Source: Pseudonocardia endophytica
GTDB lineage: Bacteria; Actinomycetota; Actinomycetes; Mycobacteriales; Pseudonocardiaceae
Direction of reading: 5' to 3'
Assembly: GCF_004339565.1 (NCBI RefSeq)
Contig: NZ_SMFZ01000001.1
Coordinates: 1,054,001-1,118,000 of the forward strand
DNA length: 64,000 bases
The notes under the pieces were generated by a model. It saw nothing but the letters and a program-made list of their open reading frames with translations. It was not told where the DNA came from and made no database searches. Shown piece after piece: positions 16,945-25,189 of this stretch. Each line of letters begins with the position of its first letter. Within the stretch, counting starts at the first letter, position 1. The translations under genes and the position numbers were made by a program.

Positions 16945-17751
16945 TCACTCGTCCGGCACCTCCGGCACCGCCGCCACGATCAACCGGTCCACCTCGCCGG
17001 ACAGCACGGCCTGCTCGTCCGGCCCCAACCCGTCGTCGGTGACCAGGACGTCGGCCTCGGCCAGCTCGGCGATCGTCGATATCCCGACGATGCCCCACTT
17101 CGTGTGGTCGGCGAGGACGACGAGCTTCTGCCCCGCTTCGACGAGCGCCCTGTCGGTCTCGCGTTCGGTCAGGTTCGGGGTGGTGAACCCGGTGGCCGCG
17201 GACATGCCGTGCACGCCGAGGAACACCACGTCCAGGTTCAACGACCGCAGCGCCGCCACCGCGACGGGACCGACCAGGGCCTCCGAGGGCGTGCGCGAAC
17301 CGCCGGTGAGGATCACCGTGGTGCCCGGGTCGCCGTCGGTGTGCAGCACGTCGGCGACGGCCAGCGAGTTCGTGACGACGGTGAGCCGCGGCACCGAGGT
17401 CAGCCGGTGGGCCAGCCGCCACGTCGTCGTCCCTGCGGACAGGCCGACGGCCGCGCCCGGCTTGACCAGGTCGACGGCCGCCGCGGCGATCGCGTCCTTC
17501 TCGGCCAGCTCGCGCGTGACCTTCGCGCTGAACCCCGGCTCCTCGGTGCTGCGCTCCTCCGGCTCACCGACGGCCGTCGCGCCGCCGTGCACCTTGTCGA
17601 TCAGGCGGCGGCGGGCGAGCACGTCGAGATCCCGACGGACGGTCATCTCGGAGACGCCAAGGCCTTCGGCCAGCTCGGAGACCCGTACCGCTCCCCTGGA
17701 CCGGACCGTCTCGACGATCATGTCGCGCCGTTGCTCGGCGAGCAGGCTCAC
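16945..17751 (-). CDS. DeoR family transcriptional regulator
   Basis: A 268-residue DeoR-type repressor. Seen: an N-terminal winged helix with LLAEQRRDMIVETVRSRGAV and GLGVSEMTVRRDLDVLARR, then the DeoR sensor domain with VGLSAGTTTWRLAHRL, VTNSLAVADVL, VFLGVHGMSAATGFTTPN and VLADHTKWG, which resembles sugar-phosphate isomerases and usually binds a phosphorylated sugar. GTG 17749-17751 was chosen because GAGGGG lies eight bases upstream; an in-frame GTG at 17760 lacks spacing. It heads an operon with the nucleotidyltransferase and amidase. The divergent symporter is a likely target. A palindrome at 17984-17999 is the best operator candidate. Confidence 0.9.
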   Translation of the reverse strand: MSLLAEQRRDMIVETVRSRGAVRVSELAEGLGVSEMTVRRDLDVLARRRLIDKVHGGATAVGEPEERSTEEPGFSAKVTRELAEKDAIAAAAVDLVKPGAAVGLSAGTTTWRLAHRLTSVPRLTVVTNSLAVADVLHTDGDPGTTVILTGGSRTPSEALVGPVAVAALRSLNLDVVFLGVHGMSAATGFTTPNLTERETDRALVEAGQKLVVLADHTKWGIVGISTIAELAEADVLVTDDGLGPDEQAVLSGEVDRLIVAAVPEVPDE

Positions 17752-17983
17752 GTCGGCCACCCCTCGGGCAGCCGGACCACGCCGCCCGAGCTCGTCACGC
17801 ACACAGGATGCAACAAAAACGCACGTGTGGCAATCGGCCCGCTCGGACGCCCGGATCTGCCCGTTTCCGCTGCTCCAGTTGCCTGTGCCGTCGATGGATT
17901 AGGTCACCGTCCCGCATCGAATTTCGCGGCGCATGTTCACTTCTGTCCGAGCGCGGGTTACGTTGTTCGACACTGTGGCCAGT

Positions 17984-17999
17984 TGTGGCCTGGGCCACA
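17984..17999. promoter_or_regulatory. palindromic operator candidate between DeoR and symporter genes
   Basis: TGTGGCCTGGGCCACA has perfect 7-bp arms around a TG centre. A further half site TGTGGCCA lies at 17974-17981. The site is about 85 bp from the symporter start and 230 bp from the DeoR start. It is the only strong palindrome in this divergent region, so the DeoR protein may bind it (inference). Confidence 0.45.
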
Positions 18000-18040
18000 G
18001 TTGACAGCAGGACGGCCACACTCAACGCCGAGGAGTCGCG

Positions 18041-18088
18041 ATGAAGCCTGGAGAGCCGCGTCCCGAGTCAGGAGGACGCGCGACATGA
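18041..18088 (+). CDS. 15-codon upstream ORF overlapping the symporter start
   Basis: ATG at 18041 with GAGGAG five bases upstream opens a short frame that encodes MKPGEPRPESGGRAT and stops at a TGA that overlaps the symporter ATG (ATGA, 18085-18088). The symporter has its own AGGAGG site inside this frame. The arrangement is that of a translated leader coupled to the main gene; it could gate symporter translation. There is no run of regulatory codons of one amino acid, though four of 15 codons are Pro or Gly next to charged residues. Translation is inferred from the ribosome site only. Confidence 0.45.
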   Translation: MKPGEPRPESGGRAT

Positions 18089-19782
18089 CACTCGCCCAGG
18101 GCGCCGACGCGGCACTGCGGCTGAGCCCGAACCTGATCGACTACCTGCTCGTCGCGTTCTACTTCGTGCTGGTGCTCGGCATCGGGTTCGCGGCCCGCCG
18201 CTCGGTCTCCTCCAGCCTCGACTTCCTGCTGTCCGGCCGCTCGATGCCGGCCTGGATCACCGGCCTGGCGTTCATCTCCGCCAACCTGGGCGCGATCGAG
18301 CTGATCGGCATGATCGCCAACGGCGCCCAGTACGGCGTGCCGATGGTCCACTACTACTGGCTCGGCGCCATCCCGGCGATGGTGTTCCTCGGCATCGTGA
18401 TGATGCCGTTCTACTACGGCTCGAAGGCCCGCAGCGTCCCGGAGTTCCTGCTCAAGCGGTTCAACCGGACCACGCAGCGGGTCCAGGCCGTGGTGTTCGC
18501 CGTCGCGTCGATCCTGATCGCGGGCGTCAACCTGTTCTCGCTCGGCCTGGTGCTCGAGGCGCTGCTCGGCTGGCCGCTGCCGGTCGCGATCCCGGTCGCC
18601 GCCGTCATCGTGCTCGGCTACATCACGCTCGGCGGCCTGTCCGCGGCGATCTACACCGAGGTCCTGCAGTTCTTCGTGATCCTCGCGCTGCTGATCCCGC
18701 TGACGATCGCCGGCCTGAACCGGGTCGGCGGCTACGACGGCCTGCGCGAGGCCGTGACCGCGGGTCCGGGCGGCACGGGCGACCTCTCCGCATGGCCCGG
18801 CACGACCCTGACCGAGATCCAGAACCCGTTCCTGTCGATTCTGGGCATCGTGTTCGGTCTCGGCTTCGTGCTGTCCTTCGGCTACTGGACGACGAACTTC
18901 GCCGAGGTCCAGCGCGCGCTGTCGGCCAAGAGCATGTCCGCCGCGCGGCGCACGCCGATCATCGGTGCGTTCCCGAAGGCGCTCGTCGTGCTCGTCATCC
19001 TGATCCCCGGCATGGTCTCGGCGATCATCATCCCGCAGATCACCCAGATCAAGGCGACCGGCGCGGACAGCGTGGACGGCATCACCTACAACAACGCGCT
19101 GTCGCTGATGATGAAGGAGCTGCTGCCGAACGGCATCCTCGGCGTCGCGATCGCCGGCCTGCTGGCCGCGTTCATGGCCGGCATGGCGGCGAACATCAGC
19201 TCGTTCAACACGGTGTTCACGTACGACATCTGGCAGGACTGGGTCAAGCCGGGGCTGACCGACCGGTACTACCTGCAGGTCGGCCGCATCGTCACGATCG
19301 TCGGCTGCGTGCTGGCGATCGGTACGGCGTTCATCGCGTCCGGCTCGTCGAACCTGATGGACTACATCCAGTCGCTGTTCAGCTTCTTCAACGCGCCGCT
19401 GTTCGCGATCTTCATCCTCGGACTGTTCTGGAAGCGGATGACGGGCACGTCGGCCTGGATCGGCCTGCTGTCCGGTACCGCGGCGGCGATCCTGGTCAAC
19501 ATCCTGGTGTCGACCGAGGTGCTCGCCCTGTCCGACCAGGCCGGCAGCTTCGTCGGCGCGATCGCGGCGTTCGTGGTCGGTGTGCTGGTGGCGTTCGTCG
19601 TCTCCCAGTTCACGACGCCGAAGCCGGACGCGGAACTGGTCGGGCTCGTCTGGAGCCTCACGCCGAAGGAGAGCCGCACGCACGGCTCGTCCGGTGAGGA
19701 CTCCGGCTGGTACCGCTCGCCGGGCCTGCTCGGCGGTCTGGTGCTGGCACTGACCGTCGTGCTCTACGTGGTGTTCGGGTGA
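18085..19782 (+). CDS. sodium:solute symporter (SSS family)
   Basis: A 565-residue polytopic transporter of the solute:sodium symporter family, predicted with about 14 membrane helices. Seen: LVAFYFVLVLGIGFAARR in helix 1, DFLLSGRSMPAWITGLAF, GAIELIGM in the sodium-site region, and GLLAAFMAGMAANISSFNTV in the conserved core. The C-terminal tail is hydrophilic and followed by a last helix. ATG 18085 has AGGAGG eight bases upstream. It is divergent from the DeoR-nucleotidyltransferase-amidase operon and followed after 27 bases by a small membrane protein. The substrate, possibly a sugar or polyol in view of the DeoR neighbour, is inference. Confidence 0.92.
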   Translation: MTLAQGADAALRLSPNLIDYLLVAFYFVLVLGIGFAARRSVSSSLDFLLSGRSMPAWITGLAFISANLGAIELIGMIANGAQYGVPMVHYYWLGAIPAMVFLGIVMMPFYYGSKARSVPEFLLKRFNRTTQRVQAVVFAVASILIAGVNLFSLGLVLEALLGWPLPVAIPVAAVIVLGYITLGGLSAAIYTEVLQFFVILALLIPLTIAGLNRVGGYDGLREAVTAGPGGTGDLSAWPGTTLTEIQNPFLSILGIVFGLGFVLSFGYWTTNFAEVQRALSAKSMSAARRTPIIGAFPKALVVLVILIPGMVSAIIIPQITQIKATGADSVDGITYNNALSLMMKELLPNGILGVAIAGLLAAFMAGMAANISSFNTVFTYDIWQDWVKPGLTDRYYLQVGRIVTIVGCVLAIGTAFIASGSSNLMDYIQSLFSFFNAPLFAIFILGLFWKRMTGTSAWIGLLSGTAAAILVNILVSTEVLALSDQAGSFVGAIAAFVVGVLVAFVVSQFTTPKPDAELVGLVWSLTPKESRTHGSSGEDSGWYRSPGLLGGLVLALTVVLYVVFG

Positions 19783-19809
19783 CCGGACGGACAGGGAAGG
19801 AGAACGAGC

Positions 19810-20160
19810 ATGTCTGACTCACCCGAGGCACGCCCCGGCGCCCAGTCGCCGGACCATCTACCGACGGGCGGCACGGACGCTCCGGTGTCGACGAGTGCCA
19901 GCAGCCTGTTCGACCTGCGCTCGGTGATCGCGGCGCTGTTCGGCGTCTACGGCATCGTGCTGCTGATCATGGGCCTGGTGTCCGGCAACGACCCGGCGAA
20001 CATGGCCAAGACCGGCGGGTCCAACCTCAACCTGGAGACCGGCATCGGGATGCTGGTCATCGGGGCGCTGTTCGTGGTCTGGACGCTGACCCGGCCGCTG
20101 AAGCTCCCCACCGCGGAGGAGCTCGAGGAGATGAAGGACGCGGGACCGGGCGGCCACTGA
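19810..20160 (+). CDS. small two-helix membrane protein linked to the symporter
   Basis: A 116-residue protein with a Pro/Ser-rich N-terminal tail of about 30 residues, two predicted membrane helices (about residues 38-58 and 78-95) and a short acidic C-terminus with EELEEMKDAG. It follows the symporter by 27 bases, with an aaggag ribosome site, so it is probably in the same mRNA. I do not recognise a named family. The context suggests an accessory subunit or a stability factor for the symporter (inference). Confidence 0.75.
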   Translation: MSDSPEARPGAQSPDHLPTGGTDAPVSTSASSLFDLRSVIAALFGVYGIVLLIMGLVSGNDPANMAKTGGSNLNLETGIGMLVIGALFVVWTLTRPLKLPTAEELEEMKDAGPGGH

Positions 20161-20203
20161 GCCGATCCTCCGGTCACGGCGCGGGCCGCACCCCGGTTCT
20201 CCA

Positions 20204-20489
20204 GGGTGCGGCGCGCGCCGCACTCCGGTCGCCGGTCGCCGGTCGCCGGTCGCCGGTCGCCGGTCGCCGGTCGCCGATCCAGGGAGCGCCACACGCCGCA
20301 CTCCTGTCGCCAGCCCCGGGGCGCCACGCGCCGCACTCCTGTCGCCGGCTCAGGGGCGCCACGCGCCACACGCCGGTCGCCGATCCAGGGGGCCGCCACG
20401 CGTCGGTCACCGGCCCAGGGGGCGCCACGCGCCACACGTCGGTCACCGGCCCAGGGCGTCACGCGCCACACGCCGGTCGCCGGTCCGGA
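20204..20489. repeat. degenerate 35-bp tandem repeat with an internal heptamer array
   Basis: About seven imperfect copies of a 29-37-bp unit run through this gap; each contains a GCCRCACKCC part, a GTCRCCGG part and a GGGGCGCCACGC part. Within the first copy, the heptamer GGTCGCC is repeated exactly seven times in tandem (20227-20275). The block lies between the small membrane-protein gene and a short minus-strand gene. Open frames through it are compositional. No inverted repeat or terminator is obvious. Confidence 0.75.
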
Positions 20490-20529
20490 GAGCGGCGCGT
20501 CCCGCCCGCGCAGGCCCGGGACATGCCGG

Positions 20530-20646
20530 TCAGCGACGGTCGGCGGGCGTCGGGTAGACCGGGTTGAACGCCTGCAGCGTGAAGTCGTCGACGCGGCGGG
20601 CGAAGCGGACGAGACCGTCCCACAGGACGCGGGTGGTGTCGGGCAT
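20530..20646 (-). CDS. 38-residue small protein, function unknown
   Basis: ATG 20644-20646 with an AGAGGAAGAGGAG purine run seven bases upstream encodes 38 residues: MPDTTRVLWDGLVRFARR, then VDDFTLQAFNPVY and a short basic tail. The amphipathic start and aromatic content are protein-like, and third codon positions are mostly G or C. I do not recognise a family. It is divergent from the YigZ-like gene. The strength of the ribosome site is the main evidence. Confidence 0.55.
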   Translation of the reverse strand: MPDTTRVLWDGLVRFARRVDDFTLQAFNPVYPTPADRR

Positions 20647-20767
20647 GGTGCTCCTCTTCCTCTCTCCAGACTCGGGGTGAGCCCTTTCGTATGCGACAAC
20701 ACCATCTTCCGCCTCTCGTATGCCGAAGTGCCCGCGATCGCGACCGGGATCACGTGCCGTCGTGCGG

Positions 20768-21382
20768 ATGATCGCGGCCGACACCGTCCACGAGATCGAG
20801 ATCGCCCGGTCCCGTTTCCGCTGCGCGCTCGTCCGGGTCGGCGACGTCGACGCCGCGACCGCGGTGATCGAGGCGATCCGCCGCGAGCACTGGACGGCCA
20901 CGCACCACTGCACGGCCCTGCGCATCGGCAGCGACGGCGGCAGGACCCAGCGCTCGAACGACGACGGCGAACCGGCGGGCACCGCGGGCGTCCCGATGCT
21001 GGAGGTGCTGTCCCGCAGGGAGATCACCGACGTCGTCGCCGTCGTGTCGCGGTGGTTCGGCGGGACGAAACTCGGCGCGGGCGGCTTGGTCCGCGCCTAC
21101 GGCCAGGCCGTGTCCGAGAGCCTGGACGCGGCCGGGACGCTGCGACGGGTGCGGCACCGGCAACTGCTCGTCGCCGTCGGGCACGAGGAGGCGGGACGAC
21201 TGGAGAACGCCCTGCGCACCGACGGCCACCGCGTCGCCGACGTGCACCACGGCCCGGACGTGACGATCACCGTCGACGTTCCGGAGGACGGCACCGACGC
21301 GTTCGCCCACTGGCTCGCCGAGCGCACCGCCGGAACGATCGAGGCCGTCGACGCCGGCCCGCGGGACCTCTACCTGCCGTGA
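20768..21382 (+). CDS. YigZ/IMPACT family protein
   Basis: A 204-residue member of the YigZ/IMPACT (UPF0029) family. Seen: the N-terminal EIEIARSRFRCALVRV, the ATHHCTALRIG segment, SNDDGEPAGTAGVPML, a signature of the family, and VVSRWFGGTKLGAGGLVRAY. The second domain (about 135-204) is the ferredoxin-like DUF1949 type. Members are cytosolic; the eukaryotic homologue regulates translation initiation and bacterial function is unclear. ATG 20768 is likely, with a GTG two codons earlier. No strong ribosome site is seen. It is not in an operon. Confidence 0.9.
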   Translation: MIAADTVHEIEIARSRFRCALVRVGDVDAATAVIEAIRREHWTATHHCTALRIGSDGGRTQRSNDDGEPAGTAGVPMLEVLSRREITDVVAVVSRWFGGTKLGAGGLVRAYGQAVSESLDAAGTLRRVRHRQLLVAVGHEEAGRLENALRTDGHRVADVHHGPDVTITVDVPEDGTDAFAHWLAERTAGTIEAVDAGPRDLYLP

Positions 21383-21471
21383 CCGGTGCCGCGGCCCCGA
21401 CTGCGGACCGCCGGCCACGCCCAGTCGCGCCATTAGGCCCGCTGGCCGCTCGACGAACGCCTGCCCTCCGG

Positions 21472-21619
21472 TCCGACCTGGCTGTCCTCCCCCGATCCGA
21501 CCTGGCTGTCCCGCCCCGGTCCGACCTGGCTGTCCCGCCCCCGTCCGACCTGGCTGCCCTACCCCGGTCCGACCGACCTGGCCGTCCTACCCCGGTCCGA
21601 CCTGGCTGTCCCACCCAGG
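21472..21619. repeat. 24-bp tandem repeat array, six copies
   Basis: Six copies of a 24-bp unit beginning TCCGACCTGGCTGTCC lie head to tail at 21472, 21496, 21520, 21544, 21568 and 21596. The fifth copy is 28 bp long because of an extra CGAC. Because 24 is a multiple of three, all frames give octapeptide repeats, but there is no ribosome site or start in context. I regard it as non-coding. Confidence 0.8.
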
Positions 21620-22250
21620 TCCGCCGACGTGGCTCACCCCGATCCGACCCGGCCCCGCTGGCCCGGCTCGCCCCGATCCGACCCGGCCCGCCGGCCCGGC
21701 TCGGCCCTGGCTCGGCCCGGCCCTGGCCCGGCCCGCCGACCCGGCTCGGCCCCGGCCCCGCCGACCCAGGTCGACCCCGGCCCCGCCCGAGCCAGAGATC
21801 GACGGTCGGGTCCGGATCGAGGCCGGATCTGACCCTCATCCGGACGAACGCTCCGATCATGGCGCGCATCGACCGGTCGCGGCCGCCCACGGTCTCCAAT
21901 CCCTCCATTCCCTTCGCTCCATCCACCCCTCCACTCCATCCACCCTCCAGCCCTCCAGTCCATCCACTCCTCCACCCCTCGACCCCCATCCAGCCCTCCG
22001 GCCCTCCAGCCCTCCACTCATGATCGGGAGATGGGTCCGGATCGAGGCCGGATGTCGCCCGCAACCGGACCCATCCGCCGATCATGGCGATCTGAGGACC
22101 CGACCACGGTCCAGGCGCCGCCCCATGATCAGCCGATTCGTCCAGATCCAGGCCGGAACCGGCCCTCATCCGGACGGGCTCGTCGATCACGTTCGACGCG
22201 AGTCCGACCGGAAGCCGTCCGGGCGCCGGGCCCAACTGCAGGATGGACAC
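21620..22250. repeat. intergenic block with three ATGATCGG-type palindromic elements
   Basis: No convincing gene is seen. 21620-21795 is rich in GACCCGGC-type short repeats that continue the decay of the 24-bp array. Three related elements follow at about 21796-21861, 22019-22086 and 22124-22191. Each contains a GTCCRGATCSAGGCCGGA core, and the second has perfect 11-bp internal arms (GATGGGTCCGG at 22030-22040 with its complement at 22065-22075) between CATGATCGG and CCGATCATG ends. Between the first two lies a pyrimidine-rich tract (21897-22016) of TCCATCCA/CCTCCA units with almost no G on this strand. Confidence 0.65.
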
Positions 22251-22745
22251 GTGACCGACCTCCACATCCGCACCGCCACCGACGACGACTGGCCGGCGAT
22301 CTGGCCGTTCCTGCGGACGATCTTCGCGGCCGGCGAGACGTACGCCGTGCCCGTCGACGTCGACGAGGCACCCGCCCGGGCGATGTGGATGCTCGCACCG
22401 CCGGGACACACGGTCGTCGCCGAGCGGGACGGCCGGATCGTGGGCAGCGCGAAGACCGGGCCGAACCGCGAGGGTCCGGGCGCGCACGTCGCGACGGCGA
22501 GCTTCGCCGTCGACCCGTCGGCGTCCGGGCGCGGCACCGGACGGGCGCTCGGCGAGCACGTACTGAGGTGGGCGCGGGCGGAGGGCTTCCGATCGATGCA
22601 GTTCAACGCCGTCGTCGAGACGAACGTCCGCGCCGTCGCACTCTGGCGGTCGCTGGGCTTCACGGTGATCGGAACCGCGCCGGAGGCGTTCGCTCTCCCG
22701 GCCGGCTCGTACACCGGTCTGCACGTGATGTACCGGCACCTCTGA
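22251..22745 (+). CDS. GNAT family N-acetyltransferase
   Basis: A 164-residue acetyl-CoA-dependent transferase. Seen: N-terminal RTATDDDWPAIWPFLRTIF, the acetyl-CoA-binding strand and loop VDPSASGRGTGRALGEHV (the Q/RxxGxG/A motif as SGRGTGRA), and the C-terminal VALWRSLGFTVIGTAP. Length is normal for single-domain GNATs. The start is the GTG at 22251; upstream DNA is repetitive and shows no clear ribosome site. The substrate (small molecule or protein N-terminus) cannot be told. It ends 44 bases before the manganese-regulator gene, in the same direction. Confidence 0.88.
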   Translation: MTDLHIRTATDDDWPAIWPFLRTIFAAGETYAVPVDVDEAPARAMWMLAPPGHTVVAERDGRIVGSAKTGPNREGPGAHVATASFAVDPSASGRGTGRALGEHVLRWARAEGFRSMQFNAVVETNVRAVALWRSLGFTVIGTAPEAFALPAGSYTGLHVMYRHL

Positions 22746-22763
22746 GGGCCTCTTCACTTTTGA

Positions 22764-22779
22764 TGTAGGCATGCCTACA
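22764..22779. promoter_or_regulatory. MntR/DtxR-type palindromic box
   Basis: TGTAGGCATGCCTACA is a perfect 16-bp palindrome and resembles the TTAGGCnnGCCTAA-type boxes bound by MntR and other DtxR-family metalloregulators. It overlaps a likely -10 element (TACAGT, 22776-22781) that has TTCACT 18 bp upstream. The regulator gene starts only 11 bases downstream, so a manganese-loaded repressor bound here would block transcription of mntR-mntH. Confidence 0.75.
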
Positions 22780-22789
22780 GTCTTTGTTC

Positions 22790-23466
22790 GTGAGCACGCT
22801 GTCCGCGTCGAACGAGAACTACCTCAAGGCCATCTTCGACCTGACCCACCGCGGGACGCCGGTGACCACCGGGGCGCTGGCCACCGAGCTCGGCGTCTCG
22901 TCCCCGTCGGCGACGGCGATGCTCAAGCGGCTCGAGCAGACCGAGCTGGTGGAGCGACCGGATGCCCGACGGGTGCGGCTCACCGACCGCGGCGAGCGCG
23001 CCGCCCTGCAGGTCGTCCGGCGGCACCGGCTCCTCGAGACATTCCTGACCGAGGTCGTCGGACTCGCCTGGGACGAGGTGCACGCCGAGGCCGAGCAGCT
23101 CGAGCACGCGCTGAGCGACCGGCTCGAGCGGCGCATCGACGAGTTGCTCGGGCACCCCACGCACGACCCGCACGGCGACCCGATCCCCGGTCGCGACGGC
23201 GCGCACCGGGAGGACTGGGGCGAGTCGCTGGCCGCGGCCGCCGTCGGCGACCGGTTCCGGGTGGACCGGGTCAGCGACCGCGACTCCAGTGCACTGCGCT
23301 ACCTCGGCGAGCTCGGGGTACGTCCGGGCACCGAGCTCGTCGTCGACGACGTGGCGCCGTTCGGCGGTCCGGTGTGGGTCGTGATCGACGGTGCACGGCA
23401 CGGGCTCGGCACCCCGCTCACCCATCTCGTGCACGGGCGGATCATCGAGAACGACGGGAGCACCGG

Positions 23467-23470
<4 letters not shown>
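22790..23470 (+). CDS. mntR: DtxR/MntR family manganese-dependent repressor
   Basis: A 226-residue metalloregulator from GTG 22790. Seen: the winged helix NENYLKAIFDLTHRGTPVTTG, VSSPSATAMLKRLEQTELVE, the dimerisation region with HRLLETFLTEVVGLAWDEVHAEAEQLEHALSD that carries the metal ligands (Glu and His), HPTHDPHGDPIPG, and a C-terminal SH3-like FeoA domain (about 150-220). It is coupled to an NRAMP transporter gene (ATGA overlap), which identifies manganese as the likely metal. The transcript may be leaderless, because the predicted start point is only a few bases from the GTG. Iron-type DtxR/IdeR is the alternative. Confidence 0.88.
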
Positions 23471-24729
<1,259 letters not shown>

Positions 24730-24733
24730 CCGC

Positions 24734-25131
24734 ATGATCGGCGGTCCTGGAGCGGATCGTTCGCCCGCCGAACGCTCTGCTCCACGACGGTGGATCAACG
24801 TCCGGCCGGCGCACCGGGTCCGTCGAGATCGCACCGGTTGCGGTGGCGCGCGCCGGGCGACCGCGGCTGCCGGCGCCCATCCCATGATCGGCGCGAGTGG
24901 ACGCAGCGCGCCACCAGCGGCGCGACCCGACCGGTCCCGCCGATCACGCCCCCGCCCGCGGGTAGAGCTGGACACCATGATCGGCGCGAGTGGCAGCGCG
25001 CCACCAGCGGCGCGACCCGACCGGTCCCGCCGATCACGCCCCCGCCCGCGGGTGGAGCTGGACACCATGATCGGCGCGAGTGGCAGCAGCGCGCCACCAG
25101 CGGCGCGTCTCGACCAGTCCCGCCGATCATG
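24734..25131. repeat. intergenic repeats: one dispersed element and three 90-93-bp tandem copies
   Basis: 24734-24797 runs from ATGATCGGCGG to GCTCCACGACGGTGGATCA; its last 19 bases recur, inverted and with one mismatch, at 39523-39541. Three near-identical units follow, starting with ATGATCGGCGCGAGTGG at 24884, 24977 and 25067. Each carries CGCCGATCAC or CGCCGATCAT as an inverted partner of its start, plus GCGCGCCACCAGCGGCGCG inside, so each can fold as a hairpin. The third copy ends at about 25131. I see no gene in this 460-bp gap. Confidence 0.8.
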
Positions 25132-25189
25132 CTCGGCCGGCGGGTGGCGGCGGGCCCCCGCCCCGGCAGGCCCGCCGGGGCCCAGCAGG

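Noticed and set aside
16873..18084. Long N-terminal extension of the symporter
   Set aside because: It is antisense to the DeoR gene; the ATG at 18085 has AGGAGG and matches family starts.
21267..22772. 501-residue minus-strand frame with RTARSDRG octapeptide repeats
   Set aside because: It is the shadow of a 24-bp DNA repeat, overlaps the YigZ-like and GNAT genes and has no start signal.
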